A DNA stretch of 64,000 nucleotides from Caballeronia sp. SL2Y3 (GTDB taxonomy: Bacteria > Pseudomonadota > Gammaproteobacteria > Burkholderiales > Burkholderiaceae), in NCBI RefSeq assembly GCF_022879575.1, contig NZ_CP084260.1, forward strand, positions 1,240,001 to 1,304,000, written 5' to 3'. Below, in pieces: positions 56,550 to 64,000 of this stretch. The position numbers and the translations under genes are program-made. Positions within the stretch are counted from its first letter, which is position 1, and each line of letters opens with the position of its first letter. A model generated the notes under the pieces. The model was given only the letters and a program-made list of their open reading frames with translations. It made no database searches and had not been told where the DNA came from.

Positions 56550-57920
56550 CTAGTCGCGCGGGCCGTCGAAGCGCGCGCCCTTCATCTGCGGGAAGTCGAT
56601 GGTCACTTCGAAGCCGGGCAGCGGCGTGCGATTGCGCAGCCTGAGCGCGCCGCGCTGCCGCGTGACGAGCCGCTGCACGATCGCCATGCCGAGGCCCGTG
56701 CAGTTGGCCTGCGTGCGCGCCGCATCCACGCGATAGAAGGGCCGCGTGATGAGCGCCACCTGATCGTCGGGGATGCCGAGGCCTTCGTCCATCACGGACA
56801 GCTCGACGCGCCCGTGAGCCACGCGCGTTTGCAGCGTGATGCGGGCGATATCGTCGCGTTCGCTGCGGCCATACTTGCGGGCGTTTTCGAGCAGATTGCC
56901 GACGACGCGCCGCGCATCCGTCGGATCGCCTTCGATGACCGCGCCCGGCGCGAGGTCCGTGCGCATCACGACGCCTTCATCCGCCTGGAAGCGCGCGGCG
57001 AGTTCGCTGGCGATCATCGAGAGATCGACGGCTTCGGGCATGCGCTGCATCGGCCGCGCGTAGTCCAGAAAGCGGCCGATGATCATGTCCATCTGCTCGA
57101 TGTCGTCGATCATCGCGAGCTTGGTGGCTTCGTCCGACGGACTCATTTCCGTTTCGAGCCGCAGGCGGGCGAGCGGGGTGCGCAGATCGTGCGAGATGCC
57201 GGCGAGCATCAGCGCGCGGTCCGCTTCGAGTTGTTCGAGGTCCTGCACCATCTGGTTGAAGCTGCGGTTAGTTTCGGCGGCGACGCCCATGCCGCGTTCC
57301 GGCAACGGTTCCGGCGACTGTCCGGAGCCGACCTTGCGCGCCGCGAGCGCGAGCCGCGCGAACGGCCGGTTCACGAGACTCGTGATGAAGGCCGCGCCGA
57401 AGAGCGACAGCGCGAGCGCGAACACGCCCCAGCCGGCCCATTGCAGGCCCGTCACGGTGTCGAGTTGATCGCGGTCGAGCGCCACCCAGTAGTCGTCATC
57501 GTCGATCTTGAAGCTGATCCAGACGCCCGGAATGTCGTTGACCGACTGCGCGATGATCGTATCGTTGCCGAGCCGCCCGCGCACGTCGCGCTCGATCAGG
57601 CGGTTGAGCGATTCGTCCGGCTGGAGCTTGTATTTGTCCGTGGTCTCGCGCGGATACACGCGCACGCCTTCGTTGCTTTCCAGGTCCTGCAGCAGCGCGC
57701 GGCGCAGATCGGGATCGGAATAGAGAAGGGCGGTGCGCGTGAGCTTCACGACGGCGACGAGCTGAAGCGCCACGCGCTGCGCGCGCGGCTCGCGTTCGAT
57801 CACGCGAAAGCTCTGAAACCAGGCGGTGAGGCTGACCGCGATGAGCAGCGCGATCAGCGCGAAGGTTCGCCAGAACAGGCCGCCGAACGCAAGCGCCAGT
57901 AGCCGCCTGTCGATGCGCAT
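56550..57920 (-). CDS. envZ: EnvZ-type sensor histidine kinase
   Basis: A 456-residue inner-membrane sensor. TM1 is about 14-36, TM2 about 160-182, enclosing a periplasmic sensor of about 120 residues. Then HAMP (183-235), HisKA with His244 in GISHDLRTPLARL, and the ATPase domain (N box NLLENARKYG, G box DEGLGIPDD and CTGLGMAIVQRL). It pairs with the OmpR-type regulator upstream by 84 bases. Signals are probably osmolarity or envelope stress, by analogy. Confidence 0.9.
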   Translation of the reverse strand: MRIDRRLLALAFGGLFWRTFALIALLIAVSLTAWFQSFRVIEREPRAQRVALQLVAVVKLTRTALLYSDPDLRRALLQDLESNEGVRVYPRETTDKYKLQPDESLNRLIERDVRGRLGNDTIIAQSVNDIPGVWISFKIDDDDYWVALDRDQLDTVTGLQWAGWGVFALALSLFGAAFITSLVNRPFARLALAARKVGSGQSPEPLPERGMGVAAETNRSFNQMVQDLEQLEADRALMLAGISHDLRTPLARLRLETEMSPSDEATKLAMIDDIEQMDMIIGRFLDYARPMQRMPEAVDLSMIASELAARFQADEGVVMRTDLAPGAVIEGDPTDARRVVGNLLENARKYGRSERDDIARITLQTRVAHGRVELSVMDEGLGIPDDQVALITRPFYRVDAARTQANCTGLGMAIVQRLVTRQRGALRLRNRTPLPGFEVTIDFPQMKGARFDGPRD

Positions 57921-58004
57921 GGGTCTATCGGGTTCCGCTCGGTGAAGGGGATAAAGCGTATCGGACTCGCTTGAAGTGCGTGGGACTAGGCGGCGCGACG
58001 TGCT

Positions 58005-58730
58005 TTAAGCTGCGCCGTCGGGAATGAAGACGTAGCCGAGACCCCACACCGTCTGAATGAAGCGCGGGCTGCTCGGATCCGGCTCGATCAGCTTGCGCAG
58101 ACGCGAAATCTGGACGTCGAGGCTGCGATCGAACACTTCGTATTCACGGCCGCGCGCGAGTTCCATCAGCTTTTCGCGCGACAGCGGCTGGCGCGGATGA
58201 CGCGCGAACACCTTGAGCACCGAGAATTCGCCGGTGGTCAGCGGAATCTCCTGGCCGTTCTTGGTCAGCGTGCGCGTGGCGAGATTCAGCGCGAATTCGC
58301 CGAACTCGAATACTTCCGTGGTCTCGGAGGGCGCGCCGGGCAATTCCGACGGCGTCTGACGCCGCAGCACCGCATGAATGCGCGCGACGAGTTCACGCGG
58401 ATTGAAGGGCTTCGGCAGATAATCGTCCGCGCCCATTTCCAGGCCAACGATGCGGTCCACGTCTTCGCCCTTTGCCGTGAGCATGATGATGGGCGTGCGG
58501 TCGTTGCTGCCGCGCAGACGCCGGCAGATGGAAAGGCCGTCTTCGCCCGGAAGCATGAGATCCAGCACGAGCAGGTCAAAACGCTCGCGCACCCAGAGCT
58601 TATTCATCGACGGGGCGTTTTCCGCGACATACACGTTGAAGCCCTGCTCGCCGAGATAACGCCGAAGCAGATCGCGCAGGCGCGGATCGTCATCGACTAC
58701 CAGAATTTTCGAAGGATTTTTGGTTTCCAT
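58005..58730 (-). CDS. ompR: OmpR-type response regulator
   Basis: A 241-residue regulator. The receiver domain has acidic pocket VVDDD, phosphoacceptor Asp57 in LLVLDLMLPGEDG and conserved Lys in LPKPFNP. The C-terminal winged-helix domain ends SRLRKLIEPDPSSPRFIQTVWGLGYVFIPDG, the OmpR/PhoB type. It is transcribed before its kinase. Inverted repeats directly upstream may be self-regulatory sites. Confidence 0.93.
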   Translation of the reverse strand: METKNPSKILVVDDDPRLRDLLRRYLGEQGFNVYVAENAPSMNKLWVRERFDLLVLDLMLPGEDGLSICRRLRGSNDRTPIIMLTAKGEDVDRIVGLEMGADDYLPKPFNPRELVARIHAVLRRQTPSELPGAPSETTEVFEFGEFALNLATRTLTKNGQEIPLTTGEFSVLKVFARHPRQPLSREKLMELARGREYEVFDRSLDVQISRLRKLIEPDPSSPRFIQTVWGLGYVFIPDGAA

Positions 58731-58744
58731 GGCGGCATCTTAGC

Positions 58745-58760
58745 GCGTTTGTTCAAACGC
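58745..58760. promoter_or_regulatory. Palindrome upstream of ompR
   Basis: GCGTTTG-TT-CAAACGC is a perfect seven-base inverted repeat with a two-base centre, 15 bases upstream of the ompR start on the minus strand. Its place suggests an operator or an mRNA leader hairpin. Confidence 0.5.
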
Positions 58761-58764
58761 CGAG

Positions 58765-58800
58765 TTTGTAACAAAAGCGAGTGTAACAGTTAGTTACAAA
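58765..58800. promoter_or_regulatory. TTTGTAAC inverted repeat, possible OmpR boxes
   Basis: TTTGTAAC (58765-58772) and its inverse GTTACAAA (58793-58800) flank 20 bases that contain a further TGTAAC (58782-58787). E. coli OmpR sites contain GTAACA-like half-sites. Located between ompR and the rightward gene at 58973, so it could control both. Assignment to OmpR is inference. Confidence 0.5.
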
Positions 58801-58972
58801 ATTTACGGGGCCTGTGGCACGGGCCCTGACTTCTCTGCGTACACTGCTTTACCTAAGCCCGCCATTCGGTAGATACTCCATTACACCAGCGGCCCCGTGC
58901 GGCGCGACCAGGCCGCGTGAGACGCATGAAAAGAATGAGGCTGTCCGGTTGTCGAGCAACGAAGGGAACAAC

Positions 58973-59377
58973 ATGAAGGGAGCGCGGCGGCGCGGACCTG
59001 TGCGCACCGAGCGCATTTTCAGAAAGACGTTAGTGGCAAGTGCGCTGTACGCTGTACTGAGCGCACAGCATGCCTATGCGCAATCATCCCGCCTCGCTAC
59101 GTTTCCGTCGTCGTCGGCACCGTCCAACGAGTTCGACCGCTCCGTTCACATGCCCGCCGGTCGCTACGACGGCCGCATGATACGCGCGCAGGATCGCACC
59201 GGCAGAGGCTCGAACAAGCGCGAGCGCGACACCAAGCCCGCCGCGCTGCAGCCCGTGCAGCAAGTCGACGACACACCGCCCGCGCGACCGCCGCGCCACA
59301 CCGTCATGACGGCCGACGAGCGGCGGCTCTTGCGTCAGCACATCGAAGAAGCGGTACGGGATCTTTACAAACGCTGA
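58973..59377 (+). CDS. Small secreted protein of unknown function
   Basis: A 134-residue protein from the ATG at 58973 with AAGGGA six bases upstream. The first 38 residues form a signal peptide with a long basic n-region (KGARRRGPVRTERIFRK), hydrophobic TLVASALYAVLSA and cleavage near AYA-Q. The mature part is polar and Arg-rich, ending VMTADERRLLRQHIEEAVRDLYKR, a likely helix. I do not recognise it. It precedes the DUF1501 gene by 20 bases and is probably in its operon. Confidence 0.75.
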   Translation: MKGARRRGPVRTERIFRKTLVASALYAVLSAQHAYAQSSRLATFPSSSAPSNEFDRSVHMPAGRYDGRMIRAQDRTGRGSNKRERDTKPAALQPVQQVDDTPPARPPRHTVMTADERRLLRQHIEEAVRDLYKR

Positions 59378-59397
59378 TTCGCACAGGGACGAACGCG

Positions 59398-60348
59398 ATG
59401 AACAGACGTGAGTTCCTGTCGATCGCAAGCGTCGTCGCCGTGCAGCCGGTCGCGCTCTGCCGGGCATCCGAAGCGCGCCGCCCGTTGACGCGGGCGCTCG
59501 TTCTCGTCGACTTCAACGGCGGCAACGACGGACTCAACACGGTGATTCCTATCGCCGATCCGCGCTACTACGCGCTGCGGCCCACGCTCGCCATTTCGCG
59601 GGATCACGCGTTGCGCATCGACGAGCGCACCGGCCTGCATCCGTCGCTGCGTGGTCTGATGTCCGCGTGGCAGGCGGGCGAATGCGCCATCGTGCAGGGC
59701 GTCGGCTATGCGCGGCCGAACCGCTCGCACTATCGCGCGCAGCAGATCTGGCACACGGCATCCGAGGCGGACGAATATCGTCGCGACGCGTGGCTCGCGC
59801 GCGTGCAGGCGCCGCAAACCGCGATGGTTCATCCGGCAAGCACGCCATTCGATACGCGATCCTTCACCGCATCTTGCGAGGCGGCTGCGCACGTCATCGC
59901 GGCGAATCGCGCGCAGGGCGGCGTCGCGCTGATCAGACTCACGCTCGATGGCTTCGACACGCATCAGCATCAGGCGGCGCGACATGCGGCGCTGCTCGCG
60001 CAGTTTGCGGACGGGATTGCTTTGCTGCGGGCCGCGTTGCTCGCGACAGACGACTGGCGCAGCACGCTCGTGATGACTCGTTCGGAGTTCGGACGATCGG
60101 CGCGCGAGAACGACACACGCGGCACGGATCATGGCGCGGCCGCACCGCAGTTCATGCTGGGCGGCGCGGTGCGCGGCGGTCTCTTCGGCGAAGCGCCGCG
60201 ACTCGACGCACTGGACGCGGAGGGCGGGCTCACGGCCGCCGTCGACTTCAGGCGGCTTTGCGCCACGGCGCTCGATGCATGCTGGAACGCGAACGCCGCC
60301 GATGTTCTTGGGCGGCCGTTCGCGCCGTTGCCGGTCGTGCGCGCGTGA
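59398..60348 (+). CDS. DUF1501 family exported protein
   Basis: A 316-residue protein with a twin-arginine-type signal (MNRREFLSIASVVAV). The DUF1501 core is visible: VLVDFNGGNDGLNTVIPIADPRYYALRP, LHPSLRGLMSAWQAGECAIVQGVGYARPNRSHYRAQQIWHTA, GFDTHQHQ, RSEFGRSARENDTRGTDHGAAAPQFMLGG. These resemble alkaline-phosphatase/sulfatase-like metal sites. Relatives I know are about 380-450 residues and sit beside a DUF1800 gene; this one is shorter in the middle and has no such neighbour here. Substrate unknown. Confidence 0.85.
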   Translation: MNRREFLSIASVVAVQPVALCRASEARRPLTRALVLVDFNGGNDGLNTVIPIADPRYYALRPTLAISRDHALRIDERTGLHPSLRGLMSAWQAGECAIVQGVGYARPNRSHYRAQQIWHTASEADEYRRDAWLARVQAPQTAMVHPASTPFDTRSFTASCEAAAHVIAANRAQGGVALIRLTLDGFDTHQHQAARHAALLAQFADGIALLRAALLATDDWRSTLVMTRSEFGRSARENDTRGTDHGAAAPQFMLGGAVRGGLFGEAPRLDALDAEGGLTAAVDFRRLCATALDACWNANAADVLGRPFAPLPVVRA

Positions 60349-60485
60349 GGTTTTCGGTTAGCGCGTGCGCCGTTTTTGAGCGGCCGTTCGCGCCGCTGCC
60401 GTTATCCGCGCGTTCGATTCATGCTCACCAAGTTCGCCGATGTTCGCAAGCGGTGGCCGCGCCGCTGCCGGTCGGGCGCGCATGA
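60298..60485 (+). repeat. Imperfect repeats of the DUF1501 gene end
   Basis: GCCGATGTTC...GGCCG...GCCG(T/C)TGCCGGTCG..GCGCG.(A/G)TGA occurs at the gene end (60298-60348) and again at 60436-60485. A 22-base core (GCGGCCGTTCGCGCCGTTGC...) also recurs at 60380-60401 with one mismatch. It reads as two partial tandem duplications of the final ~50 bases, now diverged. Confidence 0.75.
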
Positions 60486-60494
60486 GCATCCCAC

Positions 60495-61337
60495 TCAGCG
60501 CGTGCGCCACGTGATCCAGAGCTTGCGAATCGGCGTGAGCGTAATGCGCTGGTGCAACACCTTGAAGCCTTCGCGCTCGATTTCATCGAAGCGGGCCAGC
60601 GACAGCGCCGCCTGTGCCCGCAACACGCGCTGCGGGGCACGCTCGGCGGGCGGGATGGCGGCAAGCGCCTCATCGAGCGAGCGGCGCGCGCGCTCGGTCT
60701 GATAACGCATGAGTTCGGTGAAAGCGTCACTGTACTTGCGGTTGATGATATCCGCCGCCGTGACATTGAACCGCTGCAACTCGTCGATGGGCACGTAGAC
60801 GCGGCCGTTGCGCGCGTCGTCGCCTATTTCCTGCACGCGTTCAGCGAGCAGCAGCGCCGAGCCGAGCGGCGCGGCCCACGACGACACGTCGTCACGCGCG
60901 GTCGGACGCGCGGTGGCACGCGCGACGGCGGTCGCGAACGCGCCGCCCGTCTGGTCCAGATACCGCCGCAGGCCCGGCCAGTCCAGATAGCGCGCCTGGT
61001 CGAGGTCCATCGAGAAACCGTCGACGAGCATCGCCAGCGCCGCGCGGCCTTCTTCGTCGAGCACGCCGCTCCCATCGGCATGAGCCTGCAGCGCCTTCGT
61101 CACCGGATGCGTCGGCTCGCCGAGATAGAGCCGCTCGAGTTCGCTCTGCCACCACACATGCTTGGTGCGGCCGATGGTCGGATCGCTCGTCTCCTTCACC
61201 GTTTCCTCCAGTTCGCGATAGAGCGCGTAGAGGGCGGTGAGAAGCGGCTGACGCGCGGCCGGGGCCCGGCGCAGCGCGTAGTAGGTGCCTGAGCCTTCGG
61301 GAGCGGCCTTTTGCTGGCAATAGTCGTCGAAATTCAC
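60495..61337 (-). CDS. Squalene/phytoene-synthase-fold protein with altered active site
   Basis: A 280-residue all-helical isoprenoid-synthase-like protein, from the GTG at 61337 (relatives begin MNFD.YCQQKAAP here). Annotated relatives are often called HpnD (presqualene diphosphate synthase). However, the first Asp-rich motif, normally REVDDIVDE, is RELEETVKE (41-49), and the second, normally NxxRDxGEDARRGRIYLP, is AERVQEIGDDARNGRVYVP. Loss of the Mg-binding aspartates makes classical prenyl coupling doubtful. The eukaryotic relative NDUFAF6 is a complex I assembly factor without synthase activity, a possible analogue. No hopanoid genes are nearby. Confidence 0.82.
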   Translation of the reverse strand: MNFDDYCQQKAAPEGSGTYYALRRAPAARQPLLTALYALYRELEETVKETSDPTIGRTKHVWWQSELERLYLGEPTHPVTKALQAHADGSGVLDEEGRAALAMLVDGFSMDLDQARYLDWPGLRRYLDQTGGAFATAVARATARPTARDDVSSWAAPLGSALLLAERVQEIGDDARNGRVYVPIDELQRFNVTAADIINRKYSDAFTELMRYQTERARRSLDEALAAIPPAERAPQRVLRAQAALSLARFDEIEREGFKVLHQRITLTPIRKLWITWRTR

Positions 61338-61556
61338 GGACGGGAAGCTTCTGGTGGGGAAGGCGGATAGGTTGTTCTGTGCTCGCGGTTTCACAAGGCG
61401 TCGAGCGAGGCGGGCGCTCATTTTATCGCGGCGCGCCATTCGCAGCCGCCCGCGCCGCGCGGCCATCGCGTGTGCGCCGACCCACCGACGCGGCGAACGG
61501 CCCGCGCAACACTGCGCGAAACACGCACAAGCGCGAGACCAACGGAGATAGCAGCC

Positions 61557-61943
61557 ATGCCACTCAGCAAAACGGAAAACAAACAGTTCGGAGACAAGTG
61601 CCTGCCGCTTATCGTCAGGAGCGTGGCAACGGGCCTCGGCTTCGACTTTCGCGTATGCCCGCGTCAGATGAGCGTCTCGCCGACGCCCGGGCTGCACATC
61701 ACGGCGGCGCGTCGAGCGGACGCGAAAGCGTCGTATCCGCTCAACGTGTTCGTGTACTTGCCGCCGTCGAGCGTGCGCCAGTTTCTATCGAACCTGGACC
61801 GGCCGATTGCCGCCGCGCGTGCCAGTGAGCGCGTGCCGGAAGAGATCAGGAAGCTGATGAATCAGACGGGCGTGGACTTCGCGGGACGATCGCAGGAGAA
61901 GGGCGAAGTGATGATGGTCGAACTGAGCGACATCGCGCTGTAG
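61557..61943 (+). CDS. Small uncharacterised protein
   Basis: A 128-residue frame from the ATG at 61557 (GGAGATAG upstream). The composition is mixed, with no signal peptide or membrane helix: MPLSKTENKQFGDKCLPLI, FDFRVCPRQMSVSPTPGLHITAARR, LNVFVYLPPSSVRQFLSNL and EEIRKLMNQTGVDFAG. I do not recognise the family. It stands alone between the divergent HpnD-like gene and the tRNA, but codon use looks coding. Confidence 0.6.
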   Translation: MPLSKTENKQFGDKCLPLIVRSVATGLGFDFRVCPRQMSVSPTPGLHITAARRADAKASYPLNVFVYLPPSSVRQFLSNLDRPIAAARASERVPEEIRKLMNQTGVDFAGRSQEKGEVMMVELSDIAL

Positions 61944-61969
61944 GCGCTCTGAACGAGCGGTGGGGGGAG

Positions 61970-62056
61970 TGGTGCGAGGAGGGGGACTCGAACCCCCACA
62001 CCCTTGCGGGCGTCAGGACCTAAACCTGGTGCGTCTACCAATTTCGCCATCCTCGC
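61970..62056 (-). tRNA. tRNA-Leu (UAG anticodon)
   Basis: The minus strand gives a class II tRNA: acceptor arm GCGAGGA (5' end at 62056) paired with TCCTCGC, D-arm with GGTAGACGC, anticodon loop TTTAGGT (anticodon UAG, reading CUN leucine codons), a long variable arm (GCCCGCAAGGGTGT) and T-arm GGGGGTTCGAGTCCCCC. The CCA end is encoded (61970-61972). The outermost anticodon-stem pair is C-A, otherwise stems are intact. Confidence 0.93.
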
Positions 62057-62311
62057 AGCACGGGGGCTTTGCGAGGCAGCGGATTCGATCCTGCCGCACT
62101 TGACATCCCCCGTGTCCGGCACTGGTCCACTGTGCCAAGCCGGGCATTCTAACGCATTCGTCAGGCGATGTCTGGGAATTTGCGTGACGATTGCATGGGT
62201 CGCTGCGCCATGCGGCGCGCGATGCTGGCGATATGTGCTTCAGCATTGCGGCGAGGCAGACGTCTGCCTAGAATCTCGCTCAAACCTTCCGTTTCGCTTT
62301 CCCGCCCCTCA

Positions 62312-62737
62312 ATGACCCGCAACGCGCGCAATCGCTTCGTCGCATGGCTCGGCATCGCCGCCATGTGGCTCGCCATTGTCGCGCCGGTCATCAGCCAGAG
62401 CATCGCCGCGCGCAACGCGGCGCTCGATCTCCAAGCCGCGCTCTGTACCGTCGATACGGTCGCCGGACTGCTCGCGCACGGCGGCGAGCACGCTGATCAC
62501 CATGCCGCGCATGCGGACGCCGACGAGCACGCGGGCCATCACGACGCCGCTGGCCACTTCGACGCCTGCGCGTATTGCGGGCTGCTCGCGCATCATCTGC
62601 CGGTCGCGTTGGCGGCGGCGCATGCAGTCACGCCTGTCGAGCGCGTCACGCGCGCGGCGCCCGTCGTCGCGGTCGACGCCGCCCGCTCGAAGTCATTCAA
62701 CGCCGCGTCTGCGCGCGCGCCGCCCGTCCTTTCCTGA
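62312..62737 (+). CDS. DUF2946 family protein
   Basis: A 141-residue protein from ATG 62312. It has an N-terminal hydrophobic segment (FVAWLGIAAMWLAIVAPVISQ), a His/Asp/Ala-rich stretch (GGEHADHHAAHADADEHAGHHD) and the DUF2946 motif DACAYCGLLAHHLP. The His run and CxxC suggest metal handling, probably copper, but this is inference. It precedes a TonB-dependent receptor by 93 bases, a pairing common for DUF2946 genes. Confidence 0.82.
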   Translation: MTRNARNRFVAWLGIAAMWLAIVAPVISQSIAARNAALDLQAALCTVDTVAGLLAHGGEHADHHAAHADADEHAGHHDAAGHFDACAYCGLLAHHLPVALAAAHAVTPVERVTRAAPVVAVDAARSKSFNAASARAPPVLS

Positions 62738-62830
62738 AGCCGTTCTTCGTCCGATCGCAGCGATTCTTGCCCGGCGCCTGAGCGCCCGGCGGCGCGCGCG
62801 TTCGCTCGTCAGCTCATTCAGGAACTCACC

Positions 62831-64000
62831 ATGTTCACGCTCCTCACGCGAGCGCGCCGGCATTCGCGCCGGCGCGCCGTCGCGTCGTTGCACGCCGCAT
62901 TGCCGCTGTCCTTGTTCGCTCATGCCGCATGGCCGGCCACGCCGGCAACCGCAGCCGCTTCCGATACCGACACCACGCTCGCACCCGTGTTGGTGACCGC
63001 GCAGTCAGCGCCCGTGAAATCGCCGCTCGATCCGAACCTGCCGGCGAGCGTCGCGACCGTCACGGCGGACGAGTCGCAGTACTGGAACGTCGTCACGCCC
63101 GAAGACGTCCTCAAGTACGCGCCGAACATGGCCGTGCGCAAGCGCTTCATCGGCGACGTGAACGCGCCGATTGCCGTGCGCGGCTCGAGCAACGCGCAGA
63201 CGGCGCGCGGCCTCGTGTATGCCGACGGCCTTCTGCTCAGCAACTTTCTCGGCAGCACGTTCACCTTCGCGCCGCGCTGGTCGATGGTCTTCGCCGACGA
63301 CATCGCGCGCACGGACGTCATCTATGGTCCTTACTCGGCGCTCTATCCGGGCAACTCGATCGGCGCGACCGTCGCGGTCACGACGCGCATGCCGACGCAG
63401 TTCGAAGCCGACGCGAAAGTGCAGGCCTTCACGCAGCACTTCGATCTCTTCGGCATCAACCGCAGCTTCAACGGCACGAACACGACCGCGACCGTCGGCG
63501 ACCGCATCGGCAAGCTGTCGTTTCTGATCGGCGTCGATCATCTGGAAAACACCGGGCAGCCGCTGCAATTCGCGACGCTCGCGCAATCGAAGACGCCCGC
63601 CGCCGCCGCCGACCAGCCCGTGACCGGCGCGACGTTCTACAACGATCAGAACGGCGCGCGCACGGCGGTGCTCGGCACGGCGTCCGAGGGCATCGAGCGC
63701 ACGTTTCAGGACCAGTTGCGCGTGAAGCTCGCCTACGACATCACGAGCACGCTGCAAGCCGGCTTCACGCTCGGCTACTGGCATCAGAAGTACAACAGCG
63801 ATACGACGACCTTTCTGCGCGACGCGGCCGGCAACCCGGTGTACAGCGGGCGCGTGAACATCGGCGGCTTCGAATACACGATTCCCGCTGCGACGTTCGC
63901 GCCGAGCATGGGATCGAGCGAGAACTTTCTCTACGGCCTCACGCTGCGCACGCACCACGACACCGGCTGGAACGCGGAAGCCGTCGCGTCGTACTTCGAC
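62831..64000 (+). CDS. TonB-dependent outer-membrane receptor, truncated by window
   Basis: The frame opens at ATG 62831 and has no stop before the edge (about 390 residues seen). A signal peptide (basic n-region, ALPLSLFAHAAWPA) leads to a TonB-box-like LAPVLVTAQS near residue 50, then the plug domain (SVATVTADESQYWNVVTPEDVLKYAPNMAVRKRFIGDVNAPIAVRG, TDVIYGPYSALYPGNSIGATVAVTTRMP) and the first barrel strands. It takes up a metal chelate or similar ligand. Linkage to DUF2946 favours copper, but this is weak. Confidence 0.9.
   Translation, partial: MFTLLTRARRHSRRRAVASLHAALPLSLFAHAAWPATPATAAASDTDTTLAPVLVTAQSAPVKSPLDPNLPASVATVTADESQYWNVVTPEDVLKYAPNMAVRKRFIGDVNAPIAVRGSSNAQTARGLVYADGLLLSNFLGSTFTFAPRWSMVFADDIARTDVIYGPYSALYPGNSIGATVAVTTRMPTQFEADAKVQAFTQHFDLFGINRSFNGTNTTATVGDRIGKLSFLIGVDHLENTGQPLQFATLAQSKTPAAAADQPVTGATFYNDQNGARTAVLGTASEGIERTFQDQLRVKLAYDITSTLQAGFTLGYWHQKYNSDTTTFLRDAAGNPVYSGRVNIGGFEYTIPAATFAPSMGSSENFLYGLTLRTHHDTGWNAEAVASYFD

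Overview
This window looks like chromosomal DNA of a GC-rich betaproteobacterium of the Burkholderiaceae, most like Paraburkholderia, Caballeronia or Burkholderia. The evidence is the protein sequences (LexA, Gcl, Mfd, IspD, ArnT), the gene neighbourhoods (cys operon beside lexA, rpsF-priB-rpsR-rplI-dnaB), and an ArnA split into two genes. The genus is an inference from recalled family sequences; no search was run. I see no insertion sequence, prophage, CRISPR array or rRNA. There is one tRNA gene, tRNA-Leu(UAG).

Layout. 1-1.6 kb: leftward DUF2939 fragment, a small conserved protein and lexA under two SOS boxes. 1.7-6.8 kb: rightward sulfate uptake operon sbp-cysT-cysW-cysA followed by a CysB-type regulator. 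6.8-12.7 kb: asparaginase, then the leftward glyoxylate operon gcl-hyi-glxR with a divergent LysR regulator. 12.8-17.7 kb: ribosomal protein/replication cluster rpsF-priB-rpsR-rplI, dnaB, then a DUF47 protein with the PitA phosphate transporter. 17.7-23.3 kb (leftward): an SDR-fold protein lacking the usual catalytic residues, an NlpC/P60 lipoprotein with a long repeat tail, phoH, and a bcp peroxiredoxin. 23.3-30.6 kb (leftward): the lipid A L-Ara4N cluster arnT-SMR-arnB-arnC-arnA(FT)-arnA(DH)-arnD. 31-37.7 kb: a Mth938-like protein, then alaA-hom-thrC and an ABC-F ATPase. 37.8-47.7 kb: DUF1289, phospholipase A, mntH, a polyamine-type ABC transporter (four genes), a threonine dehydratase-like enzyme and argE. 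47.7-50.2 kb: a sparse accessory patch with a translationally coupled pair of unknown genes and a decayed partial copy of the second. 50.2-55.1 kb: mfd, then ispD-ispF. 55.1-58.7 kb: ahpD, ahpC and an EnvZ/OmpR-type two-component system. 58.9-64 kb: a secreted small protein, a short DUF1501 protein with a duplicated gene tail, a squalene-synthase-fold protein with altered active-site motifs, a small unknown protein, the tRNA, a DUF2946 protein and the start of a TonB-dependent receptor that leaves the window.

Most of the window is ordinary core genome. The most unusual parts are the 48.4-49.7 kb gene pair (acidic linker, twin C-x10-C tail, duplicated small partner), the eight-unit repeat tail of the C40 peptidase, and two enzyme-fold proteins whose catalytic motifs are replaced.
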